Shown one piece after another: positions 23,004 to 35,679 of a stretch of 64,000 nucleotides of DNA (position 1 is the stretch's first letter; every line of letters begins with the position of its first letter). Location of the stretch: assembly GCA_029964075.1 (NCBI GenBank), contig CM057150.1:4441717-4505716 (forward strand). The letters run 5' to 3'. The stretch is from Patiria pectinifera (lineage: Eukaryota; Echinodermata; Asteroidea; Valvatida; Asterinidae). The notes beneath the pieces were generated by a model. The model searched no databases. It saw nothing but the letters and a program-made list of their open reading frames with translations, and was not told where the DNA came from. The position numbers and the translations under genes are program-made.

Positions 23004-23178
23004 GGTACCCCCCGCCCCATGGACCCCCGTTACGTCACAGACGGTCATGCTTAGCATGCATAGCTAAATCGAATGAGCAGTCAAAAAAAATCAGCTTTTT
23101 CAGCTAACAGTCATACTCAATAAACTTAGCTTTGCGCTTGTGATTGTTCACGCTTAGATTTCATCTGTCCTGAGTATA

Positions 23179-23694
23179 AAGGGTGAGTAAAAAAAAAAAG
23201 CGAAACCCAAATGTCGGGACTATTGTTTTATAGTGAAGTTCTGCATGTAGCACTTCTAAATCTACGATATGAAAGCCCAGTTCATAAGCTTTATTTCAGT
23301 GCAAGAATCATTGAAATCACTTAAAGTTATTTTTAAAGTTACCGAATTTTAAAGACAACCACCGTTTTAAAGTTCTGTCCACGGATCACAAAAAAATGTG
23401 CGTTCTTTCAGCAAAACGAACACAATTCACACACATCCCTAGGTGATTTGGTTTCGTTTTGCTAAAAAGAACACTTACGTTCTTGTGATCCATGGACAGA
23501 ACTTTAGAACGGTGGTTGTGTTTAAACTTCCGTAACTTTAAACTTAAAGTACAAGAGTGATTTGAACGATTCTTTTACTAAAGGCAAGCTTATGAATTGG
23601 GCTTTTATATTCTAGATTTTGAAAGTGCTACATGTAGAACTTCACTAAAACAATGGTCCCCACATTTGAGTTTCACTTTTTTTGACTCACCCTG
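23179..23694. mobile_element. 516-bp hairpin MITE, AGGGTGAGT ends
   Basis: The two halves (about 23179-23435 and 23436-23694) are reverse complements along nearly the full length. AAGGGTGAGTAAAAAAA at the left meets GACTCACCCTG at the right, GTTCTGTCCACGGATCAC meets GTGATCCATGGACAGAAC, and AGTGCTACATGTAGAACTTC recurs inverted. A shortened relative is at 41390-41705. There is no transposase. Confidence 0.88.
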
Positions 23695-25965
23695 AATTTC
23701 CACGAAATCTGTCCTTCTGCGAACCTGTCGTATGACTCTGATTATACACTTTCTGTGCCGGTTCAGTGGAAAGAGAACTGACATGGGCGTCGCGATAAAA
23801 GATCCACCATTCCGCGTCAAGACGAGATCAATTTGGCGCGAAACCCAAGGGAGAACTCCATAGTTCAAAACAAAGAAACCGCGGGAATAACATCTGTGAT
23901 CTTCACTTAGGAGTGCAGTGATCTCTATAAGCAAGCGAGTTGAGCTATATGCTTAGTCTAAGATGAAAGCCGCCTGCATGCAAACTCACATGAGCGTTTA
24001 ATATACAGATGTGCCGCGGGCGCCGATCGTTCAGAATGTTATTCGATGTTGAAGGGGCCTGTTCTGTCTATTCGGTGTGGGACGTGAACTCCAGCTACAA
24101 TTAAGGCCATCTCTCAAAAACCTTCCCGGAACCGAGTTCAGTTTAACTAGGCCTGTCTCTACGCTGCTGTTGCCACACGATTATACGGGTACTATTGAGG
24201 TGAAGGCAATCTGTTTCCTCTCGTGTTTGGAAATGAGTTCTATCAATTTAAAAATTGGAATTTTAAACAAATGCACGTGTTTCTTGGTATCGTTTTGCAA
24301 TCTGCTGTGTCTATACATGCATTCAAGGGTATCGGGAGTCCTTGTGCGAATGAGATTTTTTATAGCGGACCGGGGGATACGTTGTCATCAAAAAGACTTT
24401 GAAGATCTTATTCACTGTAAAAACTAATGTATAAAATTTGAACGCATTATAGACGCTTTTTGCAACAGTTCATGAGCATTGTAACGCGTTTAAGGGGCTC
24501 AATTTTAGGCCTGATTCATTTGCAGGTATCCGTGTACACAAAACAAAACCGGTTGAAGTTTTGCAGCTGCTTGTAACTGAAATGTGCCTTTCAGGAAAAC
24601 AAATTACAAACACTCCGTTTACATCGTAAACGCCTCGCGAACGGTGCTAGTGAGAAACACTAAACATCGTGTTTAACGTTCAAACGCTTAATTTGTTTTT
24701 AAAGTGTTTAAAAGTTTGATGTCGCGTCACATTCCACCCCAGGATTTCAATGCCAGTGTGCTTTCAAGTACTCCTTTTGCATGAAATGATGATTAAGCGC
24801 AGTTTAATCCGGTTTACGGACGCGCGGACCCTCGAGAATTTTGAGAAGATCCCTGATGTAGTTGTTTACGATTACGTCACACGCTGAACGCGTGAATAGC
24901 TGGCGGTCATTGGTGGAAAGTTCTTCCGCGCACATGTAAATAGCACGCAATAGTGATTAACGTTCTCTTGGATGTTTGATATGATTTTCTACGCCCCTTG
25001 TGTTGATGACAATACCATCATCCTGTCCAGTTGGATTAGAAAATCTTATGCTCCGATTCTTTCCTTTAACTTACTAATTTAGCTCTTGAGATGCAAGAGG
25101 CTTTTCATAAGTACGTGTACGACATGATTCCCGTAGTGACGCTATTAATATCTACATCCGCTCCGCGTCAAATTGATATCCACATTTAAAATGTTCAACC
25201 ACTCAAGACAAAACAAGCTCAGCTCTCTAGCGACGCTGTCCTCGGCTTTATGAGGAAGAGGCCTGGATGCAGGTCCCGACATACGACATCTCGATCGTTC
25301 TTGACGATTAATAAGCGAAGAGGGATCATTTACTCGAACGCAATCTGGGCCGGGGTTCATGTGCGTGAAACCGATCGCGTCGAGGAATAACATGGACTCT
25401 GGACATATCAGTCGAGGCCTACGCGCGTCTATTCCGGCGGGAATTCCAAACAAACTGGAAGCATGGTGTTCCATGTCATGTACTAGGGGGTCTGGGGGAG
25501 GATATGAGAGAAAGGGTGGAACAAAATGTTATCTGGAGGCTGGCACATGAATGTCAGGGATCGAGACTAGATTAAGTGATTTGGATTTCGTTTATGCGTA
25601 CGACAGCTGTTTGTGTTTCGTCTTTCAAAAGACATGAGTATCAAACGGGTATTGTGCTATCGTATGTAAGTAAGCGCGCCCTTTGAAGTCCTACAGTTGG
25701 CTAATACTATAGACTGTAGAGCATATCTTGTTTCAGTGCATCCGAGATTCACGAGAGCATGGACGTCAACCGTTCATACACCATATATTTTGTGGTTATC
25801 AACACGAATATGAAGGAACACACATCGAAAACTAAAAGGTTAGATACCAAGACGTGTCCGTCCTAAGTAAAACGCACGATCACAAATAAGAGGGGATGAG
25901 AAATAATAAAGGTATGCCCTTCATTCGAATAATCTTGCTACTTGACTTCAGAGACTTGGTAACTT
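23695..25965. other. No gene recognised
   Basis: Open frames at 23934-23605 (minus), 24077-24427 (+) and 25474-25145 (minus) show no recognisable domain, and the first runs into the hairpin MITE. Composition is mixed, with a CpG-richer part at 25140-25460. Confidence 0.4.
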
Positions 25966-26432
25966 CACTCTAAAAAGTCCGGGTCAGAGTTGACCCGGAA
26001 TTGGGGTCATATTCGGCCTGACACTTTTCCGGGTGAAAATGACACTTTCCCGGGTACCTTTGACCCCTTTTCGGGTCACTTTGACACTTTCCCGGGTCAC
26101 TTTGACCCTCTTCCATGTCACTTTGACACCTTTCCGGGTCAATTGACACTTTTTTCGGGTCAAAATGAACATTGTTTGGGGGGGGGAACACTTTTGGGGT
26201 CAAATGACACTTTTCCAAGTCAAAATGACACTTTCCTAGGTCAAAATTACACTGTCCGGGTCAAAGGACACTTTTGGGGTAAAAAATTGTCCGGATCTAA
26301 TTGACCAGGACAATGAGTCACATGCAGAAGAGCCATTCTGACCCGGAAAAGTGTTATGTCGACCCGGAAAGGTGTCAGGCCAAAACAAGACCCGGGTCCC
26401 GGGTCAAATCTGACCGGAGACTTTTTAGAGTG
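25966..26432. mobile_element. MITE built of GGGTCA/TGACCC repeats
   Basis: Inverted ends CACTCTAAAAAGTC and GACTTTTTAGAGTG enclose about 440 bp made almost entirely of degenerate units with alternating GTCA and TGAC cores (CGGGTCA, TGACCC, TGACACTTT) spaced roughly 14-20 bp apart. Orientation flips near the right end (GACCCGGAAAAGTGT), giving a foldback layout. GGGTCA fits the nuclear-receptor half-site consensus RGGTCA. Open frames on both strands are repeat artefacts. No flanking duplication is clear. Confidence 0.85.
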
Positions 26433-27539
26433 TTGTGAACTACTTATTATTCGACTTCTGATATGTGGTGATGACATGATTATAATACTGACAGTAGTTA
26501 AAGTGTTTCCGAGGTAATGCATATGTAACATTGTTGCGAAATATCGTTTATGATAGATGTGTTGTCGGAATATTCGTTTCCTGATATAAGTTGGCCTATA
26601 CGTGTATGTACCTTTGTTTAAAGGCATTGTGAAAACTGTATTTCTGCACAACACGTTTGAAAATGATACCGAAAGGTAGGTCGACATTCTACGTTATGTA
26701 TTATTGCAGGGTTCCGAAAGTTCTCGTCAAGTCTCGAGCATTCACGCGATCGGTCTCGCGCAGGCAAAACGAATCGAAATCGCTTGGATTGAATTGCGAG
26801 GCACGTGCATGCAACCCGTTCGTTGCCGGCCCCTTGCGTTCGGTTGTCATTTTGCGGTGTGTTTTTGTTATTTTGAAGCTTCAATTTTGTTATTTTAATT
26901 CAGCAACAATGAATGCGCAAGAGGTCTACTCGTACATTTTCCTACTTTGAACAAAAAGCAGGTATCTCCAGGATGACTGCAATAAAAACGATCTATACAG
27001 TATAATGCAATAAGGAGCAAGGGTGCTTTCCCGAAATATCGACTGTCTTTTGCGAAGGTTTATTAGTGTTTTAATTTACTAACAATAATGAACAAAAGCT
27101 TCGAGTATGCCTGTTCAAGCCATTCAAAAGCATTGGTCTGAAAGCTCCGCCTGAACGCATACGGTAAGGTATGTTCCTCGCCAACCAAAGCTGCGAAACT
27201 ACCGCAGCATTGCCATCAATGGACATTCATCAACTAATGCACGTCAGTGCACCTATTTGAATTCGCAGATGAACACTTTGAGTCGAATCATGTTACTATG
27301 GAATACTGGCTTTGTATTTGGTCAATGCCGCCACATTTCTGTGAGCTTTTTAACAACAATATATGAAAAAAAGTAAGACTGCTGCAAACTGCTTACTGAC
27401 TGGATGGACCTGAAATGTATAAATCAAAAAATTAATGTGGCCTGACGTTGCGAACTTAGCAAGTTCTTCTTCAGAGGCTAAAACAGAAATGACAGAGGTA
27501 CATACATTAACATGGGGGTGCACACAAACATGCAGGGCT
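26433..27539. other. No gene recognised
   Basis: 26690-26860 is CpG-dense, preceded by TATTATTGCAG (possible acceptor), and open in two + frames to 26898 and 26950. Neither product shows a domain. Nothing is seen in the remainder. Confidence 0.35.
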
Positions 27540-27860
27540 GAAAGAAGAAACACAAAAGGAGGATTAGGTGGGAAAGGTGTGGAAAGATGTAGGGGAGGGT
27601 GGATGAGAGAATAAAGGAACAAAGGGAGGTGGCACACCACAAGGGGTCTGGTGTAAACGGGGGAGGGACCAGAAAGGGGACGGATCAAAGGTCACAGGGA
27701 GTGAGAACGGACAAAAGAGTGTGAGAGTGATGATGATGGGGGGGGGGGGAACAGTATGGAGGTGGAAAGGGATGAAAGATGGGGGAAGATGGGTAAACTC
27801 AAACAAGGAAGACCAGGTGGATTATCTGTTACAGAAGACAATGGGGGAAGAAAAGGATTA
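27540..27860. repeat. Purine-rich tract
   Basis: The + strand is strongly biased to A and G (GGGAGG, GGAAAGG, GATGATGGGG with a G-run near 27740). Open frames on the minus strand here are Pro/Ser/Leu low-complexity artefacts. Confidence 0.75.
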
Positions 27861-29412
27861 ATCATTTCCAAGTTGGATGTTGAGACCATGTGGTTGAATA
27901 GTTCGAAGACGATTCATCCACACTTTCTCTCTGCTGAGGCGAACTGATATATGAACGAAGATTGCTGGGATTAAAATCCCAAAAATTCGATACTAAAGTC
28001 ATCCAGTGAGTATCACCCTTCTAAAGCTGTTTAAATTTTGAAATCGTCCCATGAGGGCTTACGTGGAATTTCCTTCGACGCCGAAAGGCACGAGCTACGA
28101 TACAAATGAGCTTTTCCTCTAAAATCCATGGATTACAAGGACCCGGAATGCCCGGATTACAGGAGCTGATGACATCCTGCAACCCTATACGTTCTGCCAT
28201 CACATGTTCATAACAAGGGATCAAATGCCGTATACCTTTTGTGTGTATTAATATGAATACGGTGCATGAACTATAACCATAGAGTAATGGAGATTTGTGC
28301 GATAATGCAAATTCGGTATGGCAAGCTTTCATTCAAAATGCATGCGAGTTGGGATATAGAATTACCGACCACATCTTATATTTGTGTGTTTTCGCGTGCT
28401 CTGGGAATGCGCGTCTCAATTTTCATTTTCTTTTGAATTATCGAGAAAGCATTTTTTTCTTCCCAAAGTATCCATCTGTGAATTTCGAAGAGGTGCACTG
28501 ACGTGCATTAGCTGATGAAGGTTCATCGATGATAATGCAACGGTAGTTTTGCATCTACAGTTTGCGAGAAACAGATTGGGTAGCCAATGCGGTCCCGTTT
28601 ATTCAAGCCATTGGCAGCTTTGTGTCGAGTGATAATGAATTGAAATAAGGCCAAATGGTAGGTATTTGCTGAAATTAGTGTTCGTCAAATGTAAGCGATG
28701 GAACCTGCTTCGCTCGACAGTTATTTCTTTACAAACTTAAGGAATTTAAGATCTTAGCATCCCCTATATATTCCATCTCTTATCATCAAGACTTCGAGAA
28801 TGTGGTCTTTTGTTGGCACACGTCACAGCTCACTCGGTTTATTTGGTTGGGTATCTATACAAACTCCGAGAACAAAGAAACATCTAGTCGAACCAGTTCA
28901 CAGTATGTTCTAAATACGCGATTTCCTGCGATTTCATTGATTTTAATGTATTAAAAGTACCTTGATTCCATTGCTTAAGCACGCACAAAACATAAATACT
29001 GTGCCCGCGGGCATATTTCCTTAAATTGTCTTCAATGATTGTTTTCCTCCAATTGATACCATTTCAGGAGGAATAATTTCACATTATATTTGGTACCAGT
29101 CCTATCTTCACTTCGGTGGGTTCGTTTCCGAGAACTTGCAAACGTTCCTGTACGCGCCTTTACCCCCTTAGTTTAAATGCAACTTGGTTTGCACAAGGCA
29201 ATTTGTTTTGCACAATGTGAAGGGCAAAACCTCATTTGATTTACATCACCCCGACGCAAAAATCCCATATGGACAGGGATGAAATATCGTGTGCTCCGTG
29301 GGAATTTGTACCGACACCGGATATATGTGACCTGAAATGCCTGTAATGTCCTAGCCACAGTTGGCAGTATTCAGGCACTAAAACTTAGCTAGATATCTAT
29401 TTTTTGCCTTCG
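27861..29412. other. No gene recognised
   Basis: No gene or structured repeat was recognised. Confidence 0.45.
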
Positions 29413-29624
29413 TCAAACCTATCCTCGTTCTCATATAGCTCGTCAATCTTTCCATCGTATCTTTCCTTTACAAGATATCTCTCAACACGCTGACTCTAAC
29501 CTTAGTATCTTTCCATGTCAAACCTGTGCGTGTTCTTTCTTTAGCTCGTCAATCTTTCCATCATATCTTTCCTCTATTCAAAATTTCTTTCAATACGCTG
29601 ACTCTTAGCTCAGTATCTTCCCGT
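29413..29624. repeat. Tandem duplication of about 105 bp
   Basis: 29413-29517 and 29518-29624 align head to tail. Shared blocks include TAGCTCGTCAATCTTTCCAT, ACGCTGACTCT and AGTATCTT, with scattered substitutions. The copies are diverged, so the duplication is not recent. Confidence 0.8.
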
Positions 29625-32600
29625 GTTTTTAGCAGCTGTTCAAATGACCTGTTTGTCCACACTGCCCATCCATCCCCGAAAGCACAAAAAGAGCAAACAT
29701 TTCTCTTTTCTTATTTTTCTTTGCTTCATGGTCGTCATAAAAAAATGTCCGGCTCGAGCATCACGGCGCCTGACACAGTTGCAACCGCGAACTATTACAG
29801 TGGCAAGTTGGCCGGTGATTTAATTACGGCATCCTAATTATGACCGCGGGGTTGGGTCAGCATAGGCAAAGTTTTGTTGAAATTGATGTCCCGAAGAGAG
29901 AAAGCGATATTCCACCTTGTTTCTCGGTTCTGTTGAAATTGTACTCGTCCCGCCTAGGGATGTAGGTGACAGGTATGGAAGTGTAGCGACTGCGTATAGA
30001 TTGAGGCCAACAACGTGGTTCGCTTTGGACGATGTAGATATAAGACAAAAAACTAATTTGCGAGAAAAGCATGTCGCGGTTGTGGATCACACCTACGGGT
30101 AACAGTTGAAAGATGTGATTGATTAAGTTTTCTTATGAATATTAAAAAGTCGTATAGGACTATGTATAAGGTAAAGAAACATGGAATGAGCCGGTAAAGC
30201 AAGGCATATTTTCATTGCATGCATGTTGCCTTTAACAACCATCCATTCATGCGCCCTGATTGGTACATATTATTTCTTCATATGTAAATGATAAGTTCAT
30301 GTACTTGAACTAGGGCTTGAACGACAGTCTAACCAAGACCATTGTAGTAATTGCTGAGAGCGTCTGTCCGTACACAGACAGATTCATTAAGGCTAAGACA
30401 ATGTCTCTGATTTCATGCTTGGCATTTCCAGTCGTTCTTGGTATAGACAGTCAATGTATTTCCATATGGCTCAAATTCTGAATCATAAGAAATGTTATTC
30501 AATCCGTCATAACTGTATTTTTACGCTAAGAACACTGCTATAGCATTCGGCTCCATGATCTATTTGTCTATTTAATTAATTGCGTCGACAACCAGTTGTG
30601 CATTATATAAGTTAGGCCTACTCTGCAATCTTTAAAGTTCATAAATTGCATCAGTGTGCATCAGCGATGGCCCCACACACCTGCTCCATGTGAGTGCTTA
30701 CCCGCCAAGAAATATATATATATACACACCAACCATTTCCCGCCGAAATCAATTAAGACTCGCATATTGGAACCCACAAAGAAAATCCAGTATCAACCTT
30801 TTTGCCGCCGAGATATTCGTCTTATTCGTCTCGGAAATTTAATTGTCGTTGCGTTAGTGACGCTGTATAACTCCTGCCGCACCAAATCAGCACGGGCCAT
30901 TGAAAGTAAATCTACGGTCGGGATCGTTTGTAGATTTAAGTCGCACTTCCTTTCCATTTTTTTTCTCCCTCAAATTCTGCAAATGCTGATTATTTTTTTT
31001 TTGCTTTTCTTGCATTGATTCCACTTCTAACTCCATCGCTCGGTCGGTCTTGAAATTAAAATTGAGGGTGAAACTGAAAGTTGCCTGAGGGTTGTTGTTT
31101 TTAATGCAGGGAAGATTTTGTTTGGTTTGCAGTAAAACGCAGCCCGCGGCTAATTCGGACGAATCGTCCACGATGACGACTTCCTTGTCGCCTTCATTTT
31201 CATGCCTTTTGGGGTCGGTTGCAATTACGGCTCACTCAAGGTCCGGATTCACTTATTTGCATTTTAATTTAGAGCTGTTAGTTAGTAATTTTGCTATTTT
31301 TTTTGCTATCTTTGGCGGAAAGACACAGCGATACTATGAAAGCTCCTGATGTATTTTTCTGTTCCAAAGAAGAAGTAGGTGTTTTTATTTACACTTCATT
31401 AACTAAAACAGGGATTCTAATTTTTGACTCATCCTCTTTTGTTTAAGACTTTCAAACTGTATATAACCCTTGTCTTGTGATATGATATAAAAAAAAGTTG
31501 TTGCAGTGTATTTAAAGTATCATGCAAGTCAGCTCTTTCGTCAGTCATTTTAGTGGTTCACATGAAGTAAATATCCACCCTACCTGTAGTTTAACAAAAA
31601 GGCATTTAACAATTACTCTTATCATGCCCAGAATTATCAAGAGCGTTAACGTACTTCTCATCAATCGGGGGGGGGGATTGATATTTTTGACCGCTTGAGG
31701 AGAAAAGTAATCCCATGTCTTCCAGATTCTTCCTCGTAAGAAAATAACACACACCTTGAGTAATTTCATGACCCTATCTCCCCAGCCGTCTCAGGGAGAC
31801 CAGTTGCATAACTGGAAGGAAAACGGGAGGCCTCACGGTGCCCCTCCTCAAAACAGAATTTGAAGAAGAAAAAGACCCTAATGTTTAAATACTAAGACCA
31901 TACCCTTTCAGTGCCCCTCCAGGAGAAAGAAGAGCCCAAGTGCCCCTAGCAAATTTGACCCTAGTTTCGCTACTGTGAGGCCTCGCGGTTAAACCACCTC
32001 CATCCCCTTACACTCGTCACCTCGCACCCTAAACCGAAAACAAGGTCCGACCCATTTGCTCACTCAAATCCCTGACCGTTCCTGGCACTCAAGAAATCCC
32101 CAAGACAATCACACGGAGGCCAATAATTTGATCCGCCGCTATCCAGACAGATTAGGCTAAAGCCCACTGCTTGACTGACACGATCGCTCCGCGCCTGGCT
32201 TGCGGTAGCTTAACCTACCCCCCCCCCCTTCATTTTTCCCCCTTTCCAGCGCTTGCAATTATTCCTTCGGTAGATTGACACGAATTTTACCCGCTCCCGA
32301 ACAGCGCGTTTTCCGCGCACGGAGTAACAGTAGCGTATTACTTTGGGTTCGTTCTTCTTTCAAACCACAAGTGGGTCCGCTCAACAGAGCACTCGGGATT
32401 TATTACGTGTGGGCGGTTTTCTTAGCCCGATCGGGATTGGTCGGATTAAGAGGAGCAGACCGGAATCGATAAAGTACGACTGACGGGATTGGTCGATTGA
32501 GTCCAACTTGATATTTGTACACCTGCGTCTGAAGTGTTGGGAACAAGTGCTATTCCGTAAAGGACACTGGCCATGCTATTAAACTGCAGATTCATTTTAT

Positions 32601-34500
32601 TACATGAAAACAGCACTGAAAAAGTAAAATAATGATTGCATCGGCATTTGCAGTTCCCCATATCTAGTTATTAACCTATTTTTGTTTGATTGCAGGTATA
32701 TGTTGTAGTTAGTCTTTTTTTATTTCAAAAATTCAAGTACGATTTTGTTTTAATTGTTGAAAACTATATAGCTTACCGTCATTTCCTAAATTTCTCACAG
32801 AAATTCAATGACATTACCACACACAGACACACACCTAGAGTGATAGCCATACATTTCTGGAATGCTGTCGGTCAGACTGCAGTCAATTGAGTGGCGAACA
32901 ATGGGGAACATTTTCCTGTGCAGAATGCTATACCTGACATTCCGAACTACAATATGAGAGCTCGCCACTACTGTGCACAAACTAGAAGTGTCACATTTTT
33001 GTGGCCGTTATAAACGTGATCAACCTATAGACATAAAATATTATCATAACGCCATCGATTTTGATATTTCACGTGCTTCACTGTAACCTAGTAACTCACA
33101 CATTATTCAATCAACTGTGTAACATTCACATTTTACCTACGTATACATACATCAAGAACCAAATAATTTGAAAGTCTTGGCCCCGCCTCTCCGTAACCCA
33201 GTATAAAAAATACATCCACGCAGCGCGCACGTCACTGTCGAAAGCAATAGCCCGGTCATCAGCCTACTTGTTTACGCGCCCAACGCATCCCGTGCATCCA
33301 ATGTATCGATTGGTATCGATCCAACGGATCGCCAAGAGATGCCTGGGTTTAATTCATACGTACATATATTATGGATTTTTCTTCCTTCGCTATCTCTCTC
33401 TCTCCGAGGCTGGGGGATGGCGGACTAATTCACTTATCCTATCCACGGTCTGTCGCCCTTAATGCACGGCTCAGGTTGCGCCGAGTGCAAACACACACAC
33501 GACCCGTAAGGTTCGCATACGACACAGGCAGTGCGTAACGGAACGGACGCATACGGGGAGCCGGGTCCGAATGCTACGGGATATATGACTCTCTGCAGTG
33601 GTACACGTTCACAATTTCTAGTGGATCATCAATTTCGAATTCCGCATGGGACTTATTTTACTCTTAAGTCGGAACTACCTGAGAACTACCAAGAGCTGGA
33701 TGACATAACGTTGGTTGTGGCTTTTTACTTGAGCAGGAATATATAGCAGGATTTGGGGTGAGTTTTTACTGAGGCAGTTCGGTTTGGAAAAGGAGTTGGT
33801 ACCTGAGTCGGAGGTGGTTTAGTATTTTGGATCGATACGAAAGGATACATTTGTAGTTTGGGACGGTGGGCAGGTTATACTACATGTCCACAGTACCCAC
33901 AGATAAAATGTGTGTACACAGGCTTGGTTCTGGTACTTCCATGCGTATTTACTGCCATGCATGGCATTGAAAGATGCGTTCACCATTTCAACGTCGGAAT
34001 GTTCAAGTGTTTCAACTTCAAACCGAACTTGTTTTTGTCCCGACTACTTTACGCAATTAAACGTGTGCGTGCAATTTCTACACATTTGATAACCGGTTTT
34101 CATCAAAATACACTCGTAACAGTTATTGCAACACAACATATGCCAGTATTGGGGAAAAAGTCATTTTATTAACGGTTTCGAGCATGGCATTGAAGACTTG
34201 GTGTATTAAATGACAAGTTGAAGCGTGAGGCGAAATGTTGGTCGTAAATCTGCCATCGGATGGTGAGTGCGATCGGTGCGGGTTGTCTTGCGCTTGAGCT
34301 AAAATTCCTTTGTAGGCTTCATAAGCTTCGTAAATTACCCATTGCGCATGTGTTGAGTGGTATTATTTGGCAGTATCATGTGGTTGGCTGATTATGAGTT
34401 TGAAGGACGAAAGTATCCATGATTGGATATACACTAATACAACCGGCAGTTTTCTTAACTGCAACTGTTATTTGTCAGTATATATTCTAAATATTTGGTA
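29625..34500. other. No gene firmly recognised
   Basis: A 30-codon + frame begins at ATG 29744 (MSGSSITAPDTVATANYY) and ends at a TAA near 29835. It reads well but is too short to call. A minus frame at 31171-30887 has a Glu/Lys/Gln-rich stretch. Other features are a C-run with T-rich flank at 32220-32240, a TA run at 30712-30724, CT repeats near 33390 and CA runs near 32820 and 33490. No domain was recognised. Confidence 0.4.
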
Positions 34501-35028
34501 CATTAAAGGGAAGACACATCATTTGCAAACATCAAAAAACGAAATGATCAAATTATCACGAAATACCTTACTGAATTGTTAGGGACTGATGGTCTAAAGC
34601 TTCCTTTAAAATTGTGGCTCCTGGTGTGCTGATATTTTCAAGAAAAAGTGTATTTTTCCAGCGCTGGTCGGCCGACCAGCGTTGGAGAAAACTGGCTATT
34701 TTCAAAAACATTTCCTAATTTTTCATATTTAGTTATTCTGACATTTCTTTGCAATTGATTACACACCTGTGAAGGGGTACAAGCCTGCTAGACTGATTCT
34801 CTGACCTTACAAATCCCCAAAGTGTATTAATTGCTCCGTTTCATCTTAAGTGTGGTCAGGGAACCAGACTACAAGAACATGATATGTTTTCTTGGTTTTT
34901 CCAACATCTACAAGTCCAAAACGTGAAACAAGTTAGTTTAACAATATTTTCTATAACATACTAATCTTCCAAATCCATTTATTGCTTAAAATTGCAGCAA
35001 AAGCAAATGTTGTACATTCCCTTTAAAG
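34501..35028 (+). mobile_element. Palindromic MITE A, TTAAAGGGAA ends, copy 1
   Basis: The left end TTAAAGGGAAG runs to CATTTGCAAA and the right end TTTGC...CATTCCCTTTAA is its inverse, giving terminal inverted repeats of about 27 bp. Near 34664-34684 lies a palindrome, GCTGGTCGGCCGACCAGC. An inverted copy at 37084-37608 aligns over the full length. Half a copy is at 57961-58129. TTAA at both ends is consistent with a piggyBac-type target site, which is inferred. Confidence 0.85.
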
Positions 35029-35611
35029 GTAGAGTAGACCATTTGTCACTGGATCATTTTTTTACGTTCGAAGCAATACAAGTGCTTAAAATCCAAAGAC
35101 GGGTGTTTAACACCCAACCCGATGAAGCGTTAGCTCTTTGAATGCTGCATATTTCGAGAAAACTCAATATTCCGGATCTCGATTTCAATTTAGAAGTTTG
35201 CTGAGTCATTGACACAAATACAATTCCCAAATCGGCATTCTGGACATGATTCTTATTCGGCCGATTGTTGCTACGTGATGTCACACACTGACCACCCATT
35301 CTCGCTAATAATTGTAGCCGCTCGCGCGCGTGCGTCGTGTCAACGCGCTTGCACCCATGCATTTACGGATTCGCCCAATTACGAACCAACTGCCAACGGA
35401 CATTTCAAAAAAATGCGTCACTTGACACATCTTTGGGAATGACCTTCTAGGATTGTTTTCTTTAAAATGGCAGCATGCCAGAAGGAGTAATTTCACAGGG
35501 AATTTAGTGTCATTACATTTACTATCTTTAAACCAAGTAATCTTTTTAACAATAATATATTCGGATACTTTTTGGATAGTTGCAAATGTTCTAATATACC
35601 TTTAACTTCAA
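35023..35611. mobile_element. MITE B inserted beside MITE A
   Basis: The left end TTTAAAGGTAGAGTAGACCA and the inverse of the right end (AAGGTATATTAGAACATTTG) agree over about 20 bases. The right inner part matches 5847-5958. The inserted DNA accounts for the extra 560 bp on the left side of the larger palindrome, where the right side has only about 100 bp. It shares the TTTAAA with the end of MITE A. There is no coding capacity. Confidence 0.65.
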
Positions 35612-35679
35612 CAACCAGGATAGATAATAAGTGACAATGTTTACTTTTGCATGCTGTAAAATGATTTGAATGGTAAAAC

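Noticed and set aside
25145..25474. NPGP tetrapeptide in a minus-strand frame, recalling 2A-like peptides at LINE starts
   Set aside because: The acidic residue and flanking pattern (D-x-E-x-NPGP) are missing and no endonuclease follows.
25970..26304. Several frames on both strands
   Set aside because: They are artefacts of the GGGTCA repeat unit.
27350..27889. Pro/Ser/Leu-rich minus-strand frames
   Set aside because: They are translations of the purine-rich tract.
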